A stretch of 64,000 nucleotides of DNA, taken from assembly GCA_037384425.1 (NCBI GenBank), contig JARROA010000003.1:189176-253175 (forward strand), given 5' to 3'. A program made the position numbers and the translations under genes. The notes below the pieces were generated by a model, which had not been told where the DNA came from, made no database searches, and saw nothing but the letters and a program-made list of their open reading frames with translations. Source of the DNA: Thiodiazotropha sp037384425. GTDB taxonomy: Bacteria > Pseudomonadota > Gammaproteobacteria > Chromatiales > Chromatiaceae. This document shows, one piece after another, positions 1-10,602 of the stretch (position 1 is its first letter; each line of letters begins with the position of its first letter).

Positions 1-346
1 CGAGTGCCGGCTGCTTCGCATTACCGGCTCGATCGCAGTCCCCCGGGGTATTCTGGAGAGCGCTTGCGACTACGGCTATGACGAGACCGTGCCCGAGCTG
101 GTAGAGGCTCGCGATAGACGAGTGGTTGTCGTGTGCCGTTCAGGCAACCGAAGTGTGCTCGCCGCCTACACCTTGAAGGTCATGGGTTTTCCGCACGTCG
201 CCTCACTCAAGACCGGTCTCAAGGGCTGGAACGATTACGATCTGCCCTTGGTGGACGCCGAGGGACACAAACTCGATCCCGACGACGCCGAGCGACTGCT
301 GAATCCACCGATCGCTGCTGAAAAACTTGGACCGGGAGTGGCCTAG
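1..346 (+). CDS. Rhodanese-like sulfurtransferase domain protein (5' end outside window)
   Basis: The reading frame is open from the first bases, so the gene starts upstream of the window. The visible 114 or so residues carry the second half of a rhodanese domain: a PRGxLE stretch typical of the region before the active site, then the active-site loop CRSGNRS with the catalytic cysteine, then the closing helices ending near GWNDYDLP. Such single-domain proteins transfer sulfane sulfur to thiol or cyanide acceptors. An internal GTG at 89 is not the natural start because the homology continues before it. The gene converges with the GGDEF-EAL gene on the other strand, with about 30 bases between them. 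The sulfur substrate cannot be told from this fragment. Confidence 0.85.
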   Translation, partial: ECRLLRITGSIAVPRGILESACDYGYDETVPELVEARDRRVVVVCRSGNRSVLAAYTLKVMGFPHVASLKTGLKGWNDYDLPLVDAEGHKLDPDDAERLLNPPIAAEKLGPGVA

Positions 347-377
347 TGGAGCAAACTTTTCGCACAGTCCTCTCGGT

Positions 378-2936
378 TCAGTTCTGGAACAGAGGTATGA
401 GTGCCGCCAGCTCGTGCTTGTGCTCCGCATGATTGGGCACCCCGATTAAATACCCCTGCAGGAAATCGCATCCCAAAGACTGCAGGAACGCCAGCTGGGA
501 CTCGCTTTCGACACCCTCGGCGATCACTTTGATATCGAAGGCGTGCGCCAGCTCGATCATCGCACGCACTAGGCTGGCATCATTGCTGTCGGTATCGGAA
601 TTGCGAATGAACTCCCTGTCTATCTTCAGAAAATCGAAGGGGAACTGGCGCAGATGGCTGAGCGATGACTGGCCGGTGCCGAAATCGTCCAATGCGATGC
701 GGGCACCCAGGGTTTTGGCCTGCTGCAGAAACACCTCCGCCTCGACCAGATCCTGCATCAGGATATCCTCGGTAATCTCCAAGATCAGACTATTGGGCAG
801 AAAATCACCGGCAATCAACCTCTCCAGTATCCGTTTGCGGAAACCGATATCGTTGAGCAACCGGACCGACAGATTGATTGCAATGCCGACGCTTGCGTCG
901 TGGCGTCGATGCTGCTCTTTTTGAAAAGCGACGGCCTGCTCCAACAGGGGTTCGATCACCGTGGTGATCACCCCGGTCTGGTCCATCACGGAGAGGAACT
1001 CATCGGGATAGAGGATCCCCTTGCTGGGATGATTCCAGCGCATCAAGGCCTCGAAACAGAACAACTCGCCGTCGGGCGCGCTGACGATTGGCTGAAAGTG
1101 GAAGCTGAACTCTTTTCGTTCGGCGGCCTGACGCACCTGATTTTCAAGGCGCAGCGCCTCTGTCGCGCGGGAGGTCAGCTCGCCGCTGAAGAAGCGATAG
1201 GCGGCCCGACCCTGGCGCTTGGCCTCGTACATGGCGGCATCCGCATCCCTGATCAGGTACTCGGCTGAGATGTCGTCGTGAGGCGCCGTGGCGATGCCGA
1301 TGGAGACAGAGACTTGCAGCTGTTGTCCCTCCAGCACCATCGGCTGCTCGACCACCTCCAGAATCTTCTGCGCCAGCACCGACATGTCTTCCCGCCGCGT
1401 GATACCTTCGACAAGAATCGCAAACTCGTCGCCCCCCAACCGCGCCACGGTATCGGAGTTGCGCACCAGCGAGACCAGCCGGTCGGCGACGGTGCGCAGC
1501 ATTTCATCACCCACCAGATGGCCGAGACTGTCGTTGACATGCTTGAACTGATCCAGATCGAGAAACATCAGACCCACCTGTGATTCGCCTCGCAGGGCAA
1601 TGGCCAAGGCGTGTTCCAGACGGTCTCTGAAGAGGGCTCGATTGGGCAGTTGAGTCAGCACATCGTGGTGCGCGATATGGTTGAGGTAGCGCTGTCTCTG
1701 ATGCACCTGACGACGCATCTCACTGAAGGCCTCGACCAGATCCCGGGTCTCCTTCAAGTGTACCGGGGGCGGAGCCACATCGGTGGCTCCTCTCGCCTCC
1801 TCCTTGAGTGCGAGTGCGGTCTGCGCTATCGGCTTGAGCAGGTTGCGGTTGATATAGAGATAGGCCGCCAGAATCATCAGCATGCCCATCAGGGCGATCG
1901 CGAGTATCGACTCCGACAGTTTTCTCGCTGTCAGCGTGAGGTTGGTGATATCGGAAGCGGAATCCCTATCCAGCCGCAGGTTGATGAGTGCGAGACGGTC
2001 CCGCATGCTGGAGAGTATCGGCGAAATGCTTTCCCGCATCAGTTGCAGATCGCGTCGCCAGATCGCATTATCCATGGCCAGAAAGACCTGACTGCTGGCA
2101 CTCATCCAGCGCTCATGCAGGGCATCAAGACCATCCATCCGCTCGTCGGTATTCAGACCGAGCCCCACCTCATTGGTGATCCTGCGCAGGTTGGCGATAT
2201 GTTCGCCAACCCGTTTGGCGAAATAATCGATACTGGCAGCATAGTCCGGACTGTCGCCCTCCCTGTTACCGGCGAAGACGCCGAAGCGATAGGCAATGAA
2301 ATGGTGCATCTCCTCCACCATACCGAACCAGCCCCTTCTCAGATTGGCGATCTCTTCGACCACGGCCAGCCGCTGTTCCGCGGTGAGCCCGGTTTCCGCC
2401 TCCTGCAACAGATTCTGCAGCTCACCCAGCATGACCATGTTGGTGGGATACATCTCGTTCTGTAGCAGACGGATAGCGGGGAACCAACGATCGACATCCT
2501 GGCGCACTTCCAGCAGAAGCGCCACTTCATCACCCAGTTTGGCGCTGTCTGTAAGCAAACCGTCGGTTAGGTCACCGGCACCGGCTCCGAGAAAACCGGC
2601 CAGTAGCCGTAAGCGTTCCTCCAACTGCCGATAGGTTTGATTTGCCGCAGCCACGTCGTCGGGAAGGGGCTCGATGACGATACGCTGGAGATGATTTTCC
2701 AACAGATTGAGCAGACTTTGCGCGTCAACCAGCATGCCGGCGGTCTTGGAGCGCTGAGAAATAGCCGATATCTGGGATTCGGTGGTACGACTGAAACGAC
2801 TCCAGCTCAAGGTAGCAATGAGCAGCAGAGCGAGGCAGGCCAGCAGAGAAATATAGGCATAACGCCCCCGGTAGGAGCCCAGTCCGGGAACCATTGCCTT
2901 GAAGATTCTGAATAGAAATCGCTCTTTCGGTTGCAC
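378..2936 (-). CDS. Membrane GGDEF-EAL cyclic-di-GMP turnover protein
   Basis: This 852-residue protein has a transmembrane helix near residues 28-45, a long helical periplasmic sensor region, a second helix near 342-362 and a HAMP-like linker, then a diguanylate cyclase domain and a phosphodiesterase domain. GGDEF (501-505) is intact, and an RxxD inhibitory site (492-495) sits five residues before it. EAL (629-631) and the DDFGTG loop (750-755) are also intact, so both making and breaking of c-di-GMP are possible. The sensor region has no domain I recognise. It is a single gene, convergent with the rhodanese gene, and likely governs surface or biofilm behaviour in response to a periplasmic signal. 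Net activity cannot be predicted. Confidence 0.95.
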   Translation of the reverse strand: MQPKERFLFRIFKAMVPGLGSYRGRYAYISLLACLALLLIATLSWSRFSRTTESQISAISQRSKTAGMLVDAQSLLNLLENHLQRIVIEPLPDDVAAANQTYRQLEERLRLLAGFLGAGAGDLTDGLLTDSAKLGDEVALLLEVRQDVDRWFPAIRLLQNEMYPTNMVMLGELQNLLQEAETGLTAEQRLAVVEEIANLRRGWFGMVEEMHHFIAYRFGVFAGNREGDSPDYAASIDYFAKRVGEHIANLRRITNEVGLGLNTDERMDGLDALHERWMSASSQVFLAMDNAIWRRDLQLMRESISPILSSMRDRLALINLRLDRDSASDITNLTLTARKLSESILAIALMGMLMILAAYLYINRNLLKPIAQTALALKEEARGATDVAPPPVHLKETRDLVEAFSEMRRQVHQRQRYLNHIAHHDVLTQLPNRALFRDRLEHALAIALRGESQVGLMFLDLDQFKHVNDSLGHLVGDEMLRTVADRLVSLVRNSDTVARLGGDEFAILVEGITRREDMSVLAQKILEVVEQPMVLEGQQLQVSVSIGIATAPHDDISAEYLIRDADAAMYEAKRQGRAAYRFFSGELTSRATEALRLENQVRQAAERKEFSFHFQPIVSAPDGELFCFEALMRWNHPSKGILYPDEFLSVMDQTGVITTVIEPLLEQAVAFQKEQHRRHDASVGIAINLSVRLLNDIGFRKRILERLIAGDFLPNSLILEITEDILMQDLVEAEVFLQQAKTLGARIALDDFGTGQSSLSHLRQFPFDFLKIDREFIRNSDTDSNDASLVRAMIELAHAFDIKVIAEGVESESQLAFLQSLGCDFLQGYLIGVPNHAEHKHELAALIPLFQN

Positions 2937-3277
2937 GGAGTGGCCATGTACAGGGCTTTGAGAAGTTCCGCTCGCTGGTGTCCCGCCCCAGAACGACTCA
3001 GTTTGATTGGCACTTGATCAGGAATGGCAAAGCTCAGCGGAAATCATTCAAATCAACCGCAGGAGCATACAGCCATCTGCTCGGACCATGACAAGTGGTG
3101 CAAAATCTGGGGGATGGACGCCAGTTTAGGAGTATACGGAAAGAAACTCTCAGCGAATTGATCCCGGGCAAAGATTTTATACTTTTTGCGGGAAATCGGA
3201 ATAGTACAACAAGCCGGTACGCAGGTGTACCGCTAGCGCCCCACAGGTAGCGTATCAGACTCTGCTACCACCCCGAA
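2937..3277. other. Intergenic region without a gene
   Basis: It holds the upstream region of the GGDEF-EAL gene and the 3' side of the small membrane-protein gene. A six-base-pair inverted repeat (GGTAGC/GCTACC) at 3246-3269 lies just past that gene's stop but has no T run, so it is at best a weak terminator. I see no coding signal. Confidence 0.5.
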
Positions 3278-3661
3278 TCAGTTCATTTCCTTGCATCGGA
3301 CCAAGGTTGACCAACTGTCATCCTGCAGGAACAACAATGTGTTTTGATTGATGACCTTGTAGTGGGGATCGTCGAGGATAGGGGTGTTTGGGCGATACTC
3401 GCCACGGTCGAGGCACCCTCCCGGACCGCAGAATGAGACATAGTAAAGCCCCGATGAGATCGGTCCGATGGCCAAACCCCAGGGGGGTTCGCAAGTCCCC
3501 TCTTTCCAGAGCCCGGCCAGTGGGTGATCGGGTGTGGGTACCGCCAGCTCTTCGATATGCCAATGGGGATCGTGGCTGATTGAGGCGTAGGCCATCAGGA
3601 GGAAAAGTGAGGCCAGCAGCGTTACGAGTCCGTATGAGGTGACCTTGGAGAATACTTTCAT
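3278..3661 (-). CDS. Small membrane-anchored protein, unknown function
   Basis: The frame is open to 3778, but I prefer the ATG at 3661 (about 127 residues). It begins with a short basic stretch followed by a hydrophobic helix near residues 8-24, a signal anchor or signal peptide. The upstream extension has no such logic. The rest should be periplasmic. It contains several cysteines, including two in a CGPGGC pair, plus tryptophans and glycines, which suggests a small disulfide-stabilised fold. I do not recognise a family. It stands alone between the pnp terminator and the GGDEF-EAL gene. Confidence 0.55.
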   Translation of the reverse strand: MKVFSKVTSYGLVTLLASLFLLMAYASISHDPHWHIEELAVPTPDHPLAGLWKEGTCEPPWGLAIGPISSGLYYVSFCGPGGCLDRGEYRPNTPILDDPHYKVINQNTLLFLQDDSWSTLVRCKEMN

Positions 3662-3872
3662 GAAAATACGCGTCCCTGCATCGCTTTCATCAGTAAACCT
3701 ATCGGCGGATGCTGAATTCTCTTCCAGCAACACCGATAGGCCAATTATATACCGGCATCTATCAGTGACGTAAACCATGAAATTCAGTGCGGTATCTCAC
3801 CACACCCTGGGGATATCCGAGCCGGCCAGGCCCATTCGCCATGCGATCGTTATCCAAGATGTTGATACGGCA

Positions 3873-3900
3873 CAAAAAAAGGGGCTCAAGGCCCCTTTTG
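3873..3900 (-). terminator. Rho-independent terminator after pnp
   Basis: Read on the minus strand, an AAAAGGGGCC stem closes on GGCCCCTTTT around a short loop and is followed by a run of seven T. It lies about 20 bases past the pnp stop codon and would end the translation-gene transcript. Confidence 0.9.
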
Positions 3901-3921
3901 TTAGCAACTGCCGGTCAGGCT

Positions 3922-6018
3922 TCAGGCTTCGTCGACCGCCTTCATGCTGAGGCGAATTCGACCCTGCTTGTCGACCTCGAGTACCTTGACCTTGACGGTA
4001 TCACCCTCGGCAAGTTTGTCGCTGACCTTCTCGACCCGCTCGTTGGAGATCTGGGAGATATGCACCAGACCGTCCTTGCCGGGCAGGATGGTGACGAAGG
4101 CACCGAAATCCATCAGCTTGGCCACCTTGCCTTGGTAGATGGTGCCGACTTCCACGTCGGCGGTGATCAGTTCGACCCGTTTGCGGGCCTCTTCACCGGC
4201 CGACTTGTCGACGGAGAAGATCTTCACCACGCCATCGTCGGTGATATCGACGGTGGCACCGGTCTCCTCGGTGATACCGCGGATGGTGACGCCGCCCTTG
4301 CCGATTACGTCGCGGATCTTGTCGGGATTGATCTTGAACTCGATGATACGCGGCGCATGCTCGGACATCTGCTCGCGATGGCTGTCGATCACCTTGTTCA
4401 TCTCGACGAGGATGTGCAGACGACCCTCTTTGGCCTGATCCAGGGCGATCTCCATGATCTCCTTGGTGATGCCGTTGATCTTGATGTCCATCTGCAGGGC
4501 GTTGATGCCATCGGCGGTGCCGGCCACCTTGAAGTCCATGTCGCCGAGATGATCCTCGTCACCCATGATGTCGGTGAGCACGGCGAACTTGTCGCCCTCC
4601 TTGATCAGGCCCATGGCCACACCCGCCACCGGCGCCTTGATCGGCACACCGGCGTCCATCAGCGCCAGGCTGGTACCGCAGACGGAAGCCATGGAGGAGG
4701 AGCCGTTGGATTCGGTGATCTCGGAGACCACACGGATCGCGTAGGGGAATTCGCCAATGGTCGGCATGCAGGCCAGCACACCACGCTTGGCCAGACGTCC
4801 GTGGCCGATCTCGCGACGCTTGGGGCTACCCACACGACCGGTCTCACCCACGCAGAAGGGGGGGAAGTTGTAGTGCAGCATGAAGTGCTCGCGGCGCGAG
4901 CCCTCCAGGGCATCGATGATCTGGGAATCACGCTCGGTGCCCAGGGTGGTGACCACCAGGGCCTGGGTTTCGCCGCGGGTGAACAGGGCGGAGCCGTGGG
5001 TGCGCGGCAGCACGCCGGTACGTACGTTGATCGGGCGAACGGTGCGGGTGTCGCGGCCGTCGATGCGGGGCTCGCCCTTGAGGATGCGTCCACGCACGGT
5101 GCGCTTCTTCAGCTTCTCGATAGCGCCCTTGACCTCATCAGCGCTCCAGCGGGGTTCACTGCCCTCCTCGGCGGCGCAGAGCTTCTCGATGGTGGCGGCC
5201 ACCACCGCGTCGATGGCGGCATAGCGTTCCAGCTTGTCGGCGACGGTGTAGGCGTCGCCGATGCCCTGGGCAGCCTCAGCCTCTACGGCAGCGGTCAGCT
5301 CGGCATCCTCTACCGGCGCCTCGAAGGCGGCGGCGGGCTTGCTGACCTCTGCGGCCAGCTCCTTGATGGCCTGGATCGGAGCCTGCAACTGCTCGTGGCC
5401 GAAAAGCACCGCACCCAGCATGACCTCTTCGGAGAGCTGGTTGGCTTCGGATTCCACCATCAGCACCGCCTCTTCGGTACCGGCGACAATCAGATCCAGA
5501 TCGGAATCGGGATTGAGACCGGTGCTGGCGGCATTCAGGATGTACTCGCCGTCCTTGTAGCCGACGCGGGCGGCACCGACCGGACCCTGAAAGGGCAGAC
5601 CGGAGATGGCCAACGCGGCGGAGGTACCGATCAGCGAAGGAATCTCCGGATCGACCGCCGGGTTCAGGGACATCACCGTGATGATGACCTGAACTTCACT
5701 GGTAAACCCCTTGGGGAAGAGTGGACGGATGGGGCGGTCGATCAGGCGTGCGGTGAGGATCTCCTTCTCGCTGGGACGACCCTCGCGGCGAAAAAAGCCG
5801 CCGGGGATCATGCCGGCGGCGTAGGTCTTCTCCTGGTAGTCGACAGTCAGTGGGAAGAAATCCCGCTCGATGCTGCTCTTGGCCTCGACCACGGTCACCT
5901 GGACCACGGTGTCGTCCATGTTGACCATCACGGCGCCATCCGCCTGCCTTGCTATTTCACCGGTTTCGATGGAGACCCTGTGGTCCCCCCATTGAAATTC
6001 TTTCTTTATCAAAGTCAC
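3922..6018 (-). CDS. pnp: Polynucleotide phosphorylase
   Basis: This 698-residue protein has the usual full length. It degrades RNA 3' to 5' using phosphate and is a core part of the RNA degradosome. Two RNase PH-like cores flank a helical domain, followed by a KH domain with the IGKGG loop and a C-terminal S1 domain (GKVAKLMDFGAFVTI, then DGLVHISQIS). It is the last gene of the block, 37 bases after rpsO, and is followed by a strong terminator. The rpsO-pnp pairing is the standard gammaproteobacterial arrangement. In that pairing pnp is often autoregulated through its leader, but I cannot show that here. Confidence 0.98.
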   Translation of the reverse strand: MTLIKKEFQWGDHRVSIETGEIARQADGAVMVNMDDTVVQVTVVEAKSSIERDFFPLTVDYQEKTYAAGMIPGGFFRREGRPSEKEILTARLIDRPIRPLFPKGFTSEVQVIITVMSLNPAVDPEIPSLIGTSAALAISGLPFQGPVGAARVGYKDGEYILNAASTGLNPDSDLDLIVAGTEEAVLMVESEANQLSEEVMLGAVLFGHEQLQAPIQAIKELAAEVSKPAAAFEAPVEDAELTAAVEAEAAQGIGDAYTVADKLERYAAIDAVVAATIEKLCAAEEGSEPRWSADEVKGAIEKLKKRTVRGRILKGEPRIDGRDTRTVRPINVRTGVLPRTHGSALFTRGETQALVVTTLGTERDSQIIDALEGSRREHFMLHYNFPPFCVGETGRVGSPKRREIGHGRLAKRGVLACMPTIGEFPYAIRVVSEITESNGSSSMASVCGTSLALMDAGVPIKAPVAGVAMGLIKEGDKFAVLTDIMGDEDHLGDMDFKVAGTADGINALQMDIKINGITKEIMEIALDQAKEGRLHILVEMNKVIDSHREQMSEHAPRIIEFKINPDKIRDVIGKGGVTIRGITEETGATVDITDDGVVKIFSVDKSAGEEARKRVELITADVEVGTIYQGKVAKLMDFGAFVTILPGKDGLVHISQISNERVEKVSDKLAEGDTVKVKVLEVDKQGRIRLSMKAVDEA

Positions 6019-6055
6019 TGTTAAATCCTTCGGATCTGTGGTTTGGCGGAACGGC

Positions 6056-6325
6056 TTACCGACGCAGGCCGAGGCGGGCGATGAGATCGCGATAGCGCTG
6101 CTGATCCTTGGCTTTCAGATAGTCGAGCAGTTTGCGGCGGGAGTTGACCAGACGTACCAGGCCCTGGCGGGAATGGTGATCCTGTTTGTGCTCCTTGAAG
6201 TGCTCGGTCAGCTGGGTGATGCGGCTGGTCATCAGGGCCACCTGCACCTCGGGGGAACCGGTGTCGCCAGGCGCGCGCTGGTACTCTTCAACGATGGCTT
6301 TCTTGTCGGTTGCACTCATTGTCAT
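6056..6325 (-). CDS. rpsO: 30S ribosomal protein S15
   Basis: The 89-residue length is exactly that of the family. S15 binds the central domain of 16S rRNA early in assembly of the small subunit platform. Family landmarks are visible: GDTGSPEVQVALMT, then LTEHFKEHKQDHHSR and RRKLLDYL near the end. It lies between truB and pnp on the minus strand. The 192-base gap after truB, which contains a hairpin, suggests its own promoter. Confidence 0.98.
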   Translation of the reverse strand: MTMSATDKKAIVEEYQRAPGDTGSPEVQVALMTSRITQLTEHFKEHKQDHHSRQGLVRLVNSRRKLLDYLKAKDQQRYRDLIARLGLRR

Positions 6326-6463
6326 GACGTTCTCCTGTGGGTTGCGTCGTTTACGAAGGTCACTTTACAGGCCGACCCGACAATGAGTTCAGGCCGACCG
6401 GACCGGTAAAAAATTCGTTCGCTTCCGGGACCTTCCCGAAAGACCGCGTAGTATGCGCGTTAT

Positions 6464-6500
6464 GGGCTCCAACGGCAAGTTTCAATCGCCGTTTCAGCCC
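6464..6500. other. Hairpin between truB and rpsO
   Basis: An inverted repeat pairs GGGCT and then AACGGC with GCCGTT and AGCCC around an 11-base loop. It has two small internal mismatches and lies just past the truB stop. There is no T run on either side, so it may be an RNA-processing or stability structure rather than a terminator. Confidence 0.5.
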
Positions 6501-6517
6501 TGGAATCCATCAGTAAT

Positions 6518-7441
<924 letters not shown>

Positions 7442-7489
7442 GAATAATCTCTATGAAATGATTTTGAAATCGTGTGTCTGTGGTAAACG

Positions 7490-7511
7490 GTGCGGCAAGC
7501 CGCACCCTACG
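7490..7511. repeat. Palindromic repeat copy 1 (GTGCGGCAAGCCGCAC core)
   Basis: A perfect palindrome, TGCGGC-AA-GCCGCA, is followed by CCTACG. It sits in the truB-rbfA gap. The same 22-base unit recurs near 63205 and, shortened or inverted, near 63152 and 63273, so it is a dispersed element and not a local terminator. Confidence 0.85.
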
Positions 7512-7564
7512 CTCTGTTCGAATGTGGGATGCGTTTCGCCGTACCGAATCTCTGTCTCTGCCCG

Positions 7565-7927
7565 CTATTCGTTCTCGTGCTCACCCACCGCCCGCTCGAT
7601 CAGGGCGGAGAGATGCTCGCCCTCTTCCACCGAGGTGTCGTAGACGAAGATCAGCTTCGGCACGGTGCGCAGCACCATGCGTCGGCCCAGCAACCAGCGC
7701 AGATGGCCGGCCACCTCATTGAGATGAGCGGCGATCTCCTTGTGAGACAGTTGTGCCGCCATGGCGGTGAAGAAGACCTTGGCCTGGGAGAAGTCCCTTA
7801 CCACGCGGACCTCCTGCAGGGTGATCATGCCGAGTGTCTTGTCCTTGATCTCCTCGCGGATCAGCTCCGCGAGCTCCCGCTGCATCTCGGCGCCGACCCG
7901 GTCGGTTCGTTTGAAATCACGTGACAT
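7565..7927 (-). CDS. rbfA: 30S ribosome-binding factor A
   Basis: A 120-residue KH-like protein that helps mature the 16S rRNA 5' end and is important in cold. It begins MSRDFKRTDRVGAEMQREL, and the family stretch VRVVRDFSQAKVFFT is present. It ends in the LRTVPKLIFVYDTSVEEG segment. It starts nine bases after the infB stop, so the two are co-translated in the same operon. Confidence 0.97.
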   Translation of the reverse strand: MSRDFKRTDRVGAEMQRELAELIREEIKDKTLGMITLQEVRVVRDFSQAKVFFTAMAAQLSHKEIAAHLNEVAGHLRWLLGRRMVLRTVPKLIFVYDTSVEEGEHLSALIERAVGEHENE

Positions 7928-7936
7928 GGAGAGCGC

Positions 7937-10519
7937 TTACTCGACCACGCGGGCGACTTCGGAACGTTCGAAGACCTCGATCTGATCGCCCGGCTGCACA
8001 TCGTTGTAGTTCTTCACGCCGATACCGCACTCGGTGCCGTTCTTGACCTCGTTGACGTCGTCCTTGAAACGGCGCAGGGATTCCAGAACACCCTCGTAGA
8101 TGACCACGTTGTCGCGCAGCACGCGGATCGGGTTGTTGCGCTTGACGGTACCCTCGACCACCATGCAGCCGGCGATGGCGCCCAGCTTGGAGTTACGGAA
8201 CACGTCGCGCACCTCGGCCAGGCCGATGATCTCCTCGCGAATCTCGGGTGACAGCATGCCGGAGATGGCCTTCTTCACGTCGTCGATGACTTCGTAGATG
8301 ATGCTGTAGTAGCGCATATCGAGACCCTGCTCCTCCACCACCCGGCGGGCGCCCGCGTCGGCACGCACGTTGAAGCCGATGATGATGGCGTTGGAGGTCA
8401 CCGCCAGATTGGCGTCGGACTCGTTGATACCGCCGACGCCGGAGGCCACCACCCGCACCTTCACCTCGTCGGTGGAGGTCTTGACCAGTGATTCCTTGAG
8501 CGCCTCGACGGAGCCCTGCACGTCGGCCTTGACGATGATGTTGAGGTTCTGCACCTCGCCCTCGGTCATCTGGGTGAACATCTCGTCCAGCTTGGCCGCC
8601 TTCTGCGCCGCCAGGCGAGTGTCGCGCTGCTTGTCACGGCGCAGCTCGGCGATCTCCCGGGCACGCCGCTCGTCGCTCACCGCACGCACGTCGTCACCCG
8701 CCTCCGGTGTGCCGGAGAGGCCCAGCACCACCACCGGAATGGAGGGTCCGGCGCTCTTGATGGAGTGGCCGTTCTCGTCGAACATGGCGCGCACGCGACC
8801 GTACTCCTGGCCGGAAACGATCATGTCGCCCCGATTCAGGGTACCCGACTGCACCAGCACGGTGGCCACGGGACCGCGTCCCTTGTCGAGCGAGGACTCC
8901 ACGATGGAACCGGTGGCCGGTCCCTTCTCGACCGCCTTCAGCTCCAGCACCTCGGCCTGCAGCAGGATGGCGTCGAGCAACTCGTCGATGCCCTCGCCAG
9001 TCTTGGCGGAGACGCGTACGAACATGGTGTCGCCGCCCCAATCCTCGGGGATGACCTCCTCCTGGGAGAGCTCCTGGATCACCCGGTCGGGGTTGGCGTC
9101 CTCCTTGTCGATCTTGTTGATGGCCACGATCAGCGGCACCCCGGCCGCCTTGGCGTGCTGGATCGCCTCCTTGGTCTGCGGCATGACGCCGTCATCGGCG
9201 GCCACCACCAGGATGACGATATCGGTCACCTTGGCACCGCGGGCACGCATGGCCGTGAAGGCGGCGTGGCCCGGGGTATCGAGAAAGGAGACCGTACCCT
9301 TGTCGGTATCCACGTGATAGGCGCCGATATGCTGGGTGATGCCGCCCGCCTCGCCGGCCGCCACGCGGCTGGCCCGGATATGATCGAGCAGGGAAGTCTT
9401 GCCGTGGTCGACATGACCCATGATCGTGACCACCGGCGGACGTGATACCTGCTCGCCTTCGGCCTGGGCCTGGTCTTCGCTGCTGAGCAGATCCGCCTCG
9501 ACGTCCTCCTCGCGCTGTTCGACCGGGATATGGCCCATCTCCTCGACCACCAGTACCGCGGTATCGCGATCCAGCATCTGGTTGATGGTCACCATCACGC
9601 CCATCTTCATCAGCACCTTGATCACCTCGGCGGCCTTGATGCTCATGCGCTGTGCCAGATCGGCCACGGTAATGCTCTCGGGCACCTTCACCTCATGCAC
9701 CACCGGCGCGGTCGGCTTCTGGAATCCATGCTGGGTCTCGGCTGCCGGCGCTGCTGCAGGTCTGCGCTTGGAGGGCTTTTTCTTACGCTTGCCGCGCAAC
9801 TCCTCAGAGACATGCAGTTCTTTGCGTTCGAAGCGCTCTTCGCCCTCGAATTCCTTCTCCTCGCGCTTCTCCTTGCGGCCTTTGCGATGACGGCCAGCCT
9901 CAGTCTTCGGAGCAGGTTTTTCAGCCGCGGCCTCTTGCGGCTTCTCGGTCACGGTAGCCGCCTCTTCCACCAGGCGTTTGGCCTCTTCCTCGGCCTTGCG
10001 CTTGGCCTCTTCCTCGGCCTTGCGTTTGGCCTCTTCCTCTTCCGCTCGCTTGGCCGCCTCGGCCGCCTTGCGCGCCTCGACCTCGGCCTCGAAAGCCGCC
10101 TTCTGCTTGGCTTGCTCCTCAAGCGCCTTGCGCGCCTCTTCGGCCTCTTTGGTACGACCCTCGTCGCTCTCGACCGCGCCACGCTTCACGTAAGTGCGTT
10201 TCTTGCGGACCTCAACACTGACCGTCTTCGCTGCAGCGGGCGCCGAACGGCTGAGCGTGCCGCGTCCGCCAGCGCTGGGCTGGCGTAGCTCGCTGACCGT
10301 CTTGCGTCGCAGCGTCACCTTGCTTGGCGCGGAGATACCGGCAGTCTTCTTCTTGCCGTGACTCTCGCGCAGATGCTGCAGCAGCTTGCTCTTCTCTTCG
10401 TCGGAGATGGTGTCCTCGGGGTCTCTGGCCTGGATCCCGGCATCAGCCAACTGTTCCATCAACCGATCGGCAGGAATGCCTACGACTTTTGCAAGTTGCG
10501 CTACCGTTACTTCACTCAT
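7937..10519 (-). CDS. infB: Translation initiation factor IF-2
   Basis: This 860-residue GTPase places initiator tRNA on the ribosome. An IF2_N domain begins at residue 1, followed by a long highly charged helical region (about 120-260). A second IF2_N domain leads into the G domain, with P loop GHVDHGKT, switch II DTPGHAAF and the NKID motif, and then the beta-barrel and C-terminal tRNA-binding domains. The charged region contains octapeptide repeats (KAEEEAKR), mirrored by 24-base tandem repeats in the DNA. It sits between nusA and rbfA as expected. Confidence 0.98.
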   Translation of the reverse strand: MSEVTVAQLAKVVGIPADRLMEQLADAGIQARDPEDTISDEEKSKLLQHLRESHGKKKTAGISAPSKVTLRRKTVSELRQPSAGGRGTLSRSAPAAAKTVSVEVRKKRTYVKRGAVESDEGRTKEAEEARKALEEQAKQKAAFEAEVEARKAAEAAKRAEEEEAKRKAEEEAKRKAEEEAKRLVEEAATVTEKPQEAAAEKPAPKTEAGRHRKGRKEKREEKEFEGEERFERKELHVSEELRGKRKKKPSKRRPAAAPAAETQHGFQKPTAPVVHEVKVPESITVADLAQRMSIKAAEVIKVLMKMGVMVTINQMLDRDTAVLVVEEMGHIPVEQREEDVEADLLSSEDQAQAEGEQVSRPPVVTIMGHVDHGKTSLLDHIRASRVAAGEAGGITQHIGAYHVDTDKGTVSFLDTPGHAAFTAMRARGAKVTDIVILVVAADDGVMPQTKEAIQHAKAAGVPLIVAINKIDKEDANPDRVIQELSQEEVIPEDWGGDTMFVRVSAKTGEGIDELLDAILLQAEVLELKAVEKGPATGSIVESSLDKGRGPVATVLVQSGTLNRGDMIVSGQEYGRVRAMFDENGHSIKSAGPSIPVVVLGLSGTPEAGDDVRAVSDERRAREIAELRRDKQRDTRLAAQKAAKLDEMFTQMTEGEVQNLNIIVKADVQGSVEALKESLVKTSTDEVKVRVVASGVGGINESDANLAVTSNAIIIGFNVRADAGARRVVEEQGLDMRYYSIIYEVIDDVKKAISGMLSPEIREEIIGLAEVRDVFRNSKLGAIAGCMVVEGTVKRNNPIRVLRDNVVIYEGVLESLRRFKDDVNEVKNGTECGIGVKNYNDVQPGDQIEVFERSEVARVVE
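9974..10040. repeat. 24-base tandem repeat inside infB
   Basis: Nearly three copies of a 24-base unit encode the KAEEEAKR octapeptide of the charged IF-2 linker. Copy number in such repeats can change by slippage without breaking the frame. Confidence 0.8.
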
Positions 10520-10602
10520 ACATCAGGCCTCTCGAGTTTGCCTTATCCACCGTATCTCTCTCAGTGCCGACACCACTGCCGGCCCATCCCCTGCAAAGCG
10601 TC

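Noticed and set aside
3787..6024. A 745-residue open frame on the plus strand
   Set aside because: It is the antisense of pnp in a GC-rich region; its product is rich in D, G and H and has no domain.
9974..10045. Tandem repeats as a possible CRISPR
   Set aside because: The units are directly adjacent without spacers and encode the IF-2 charged linker.
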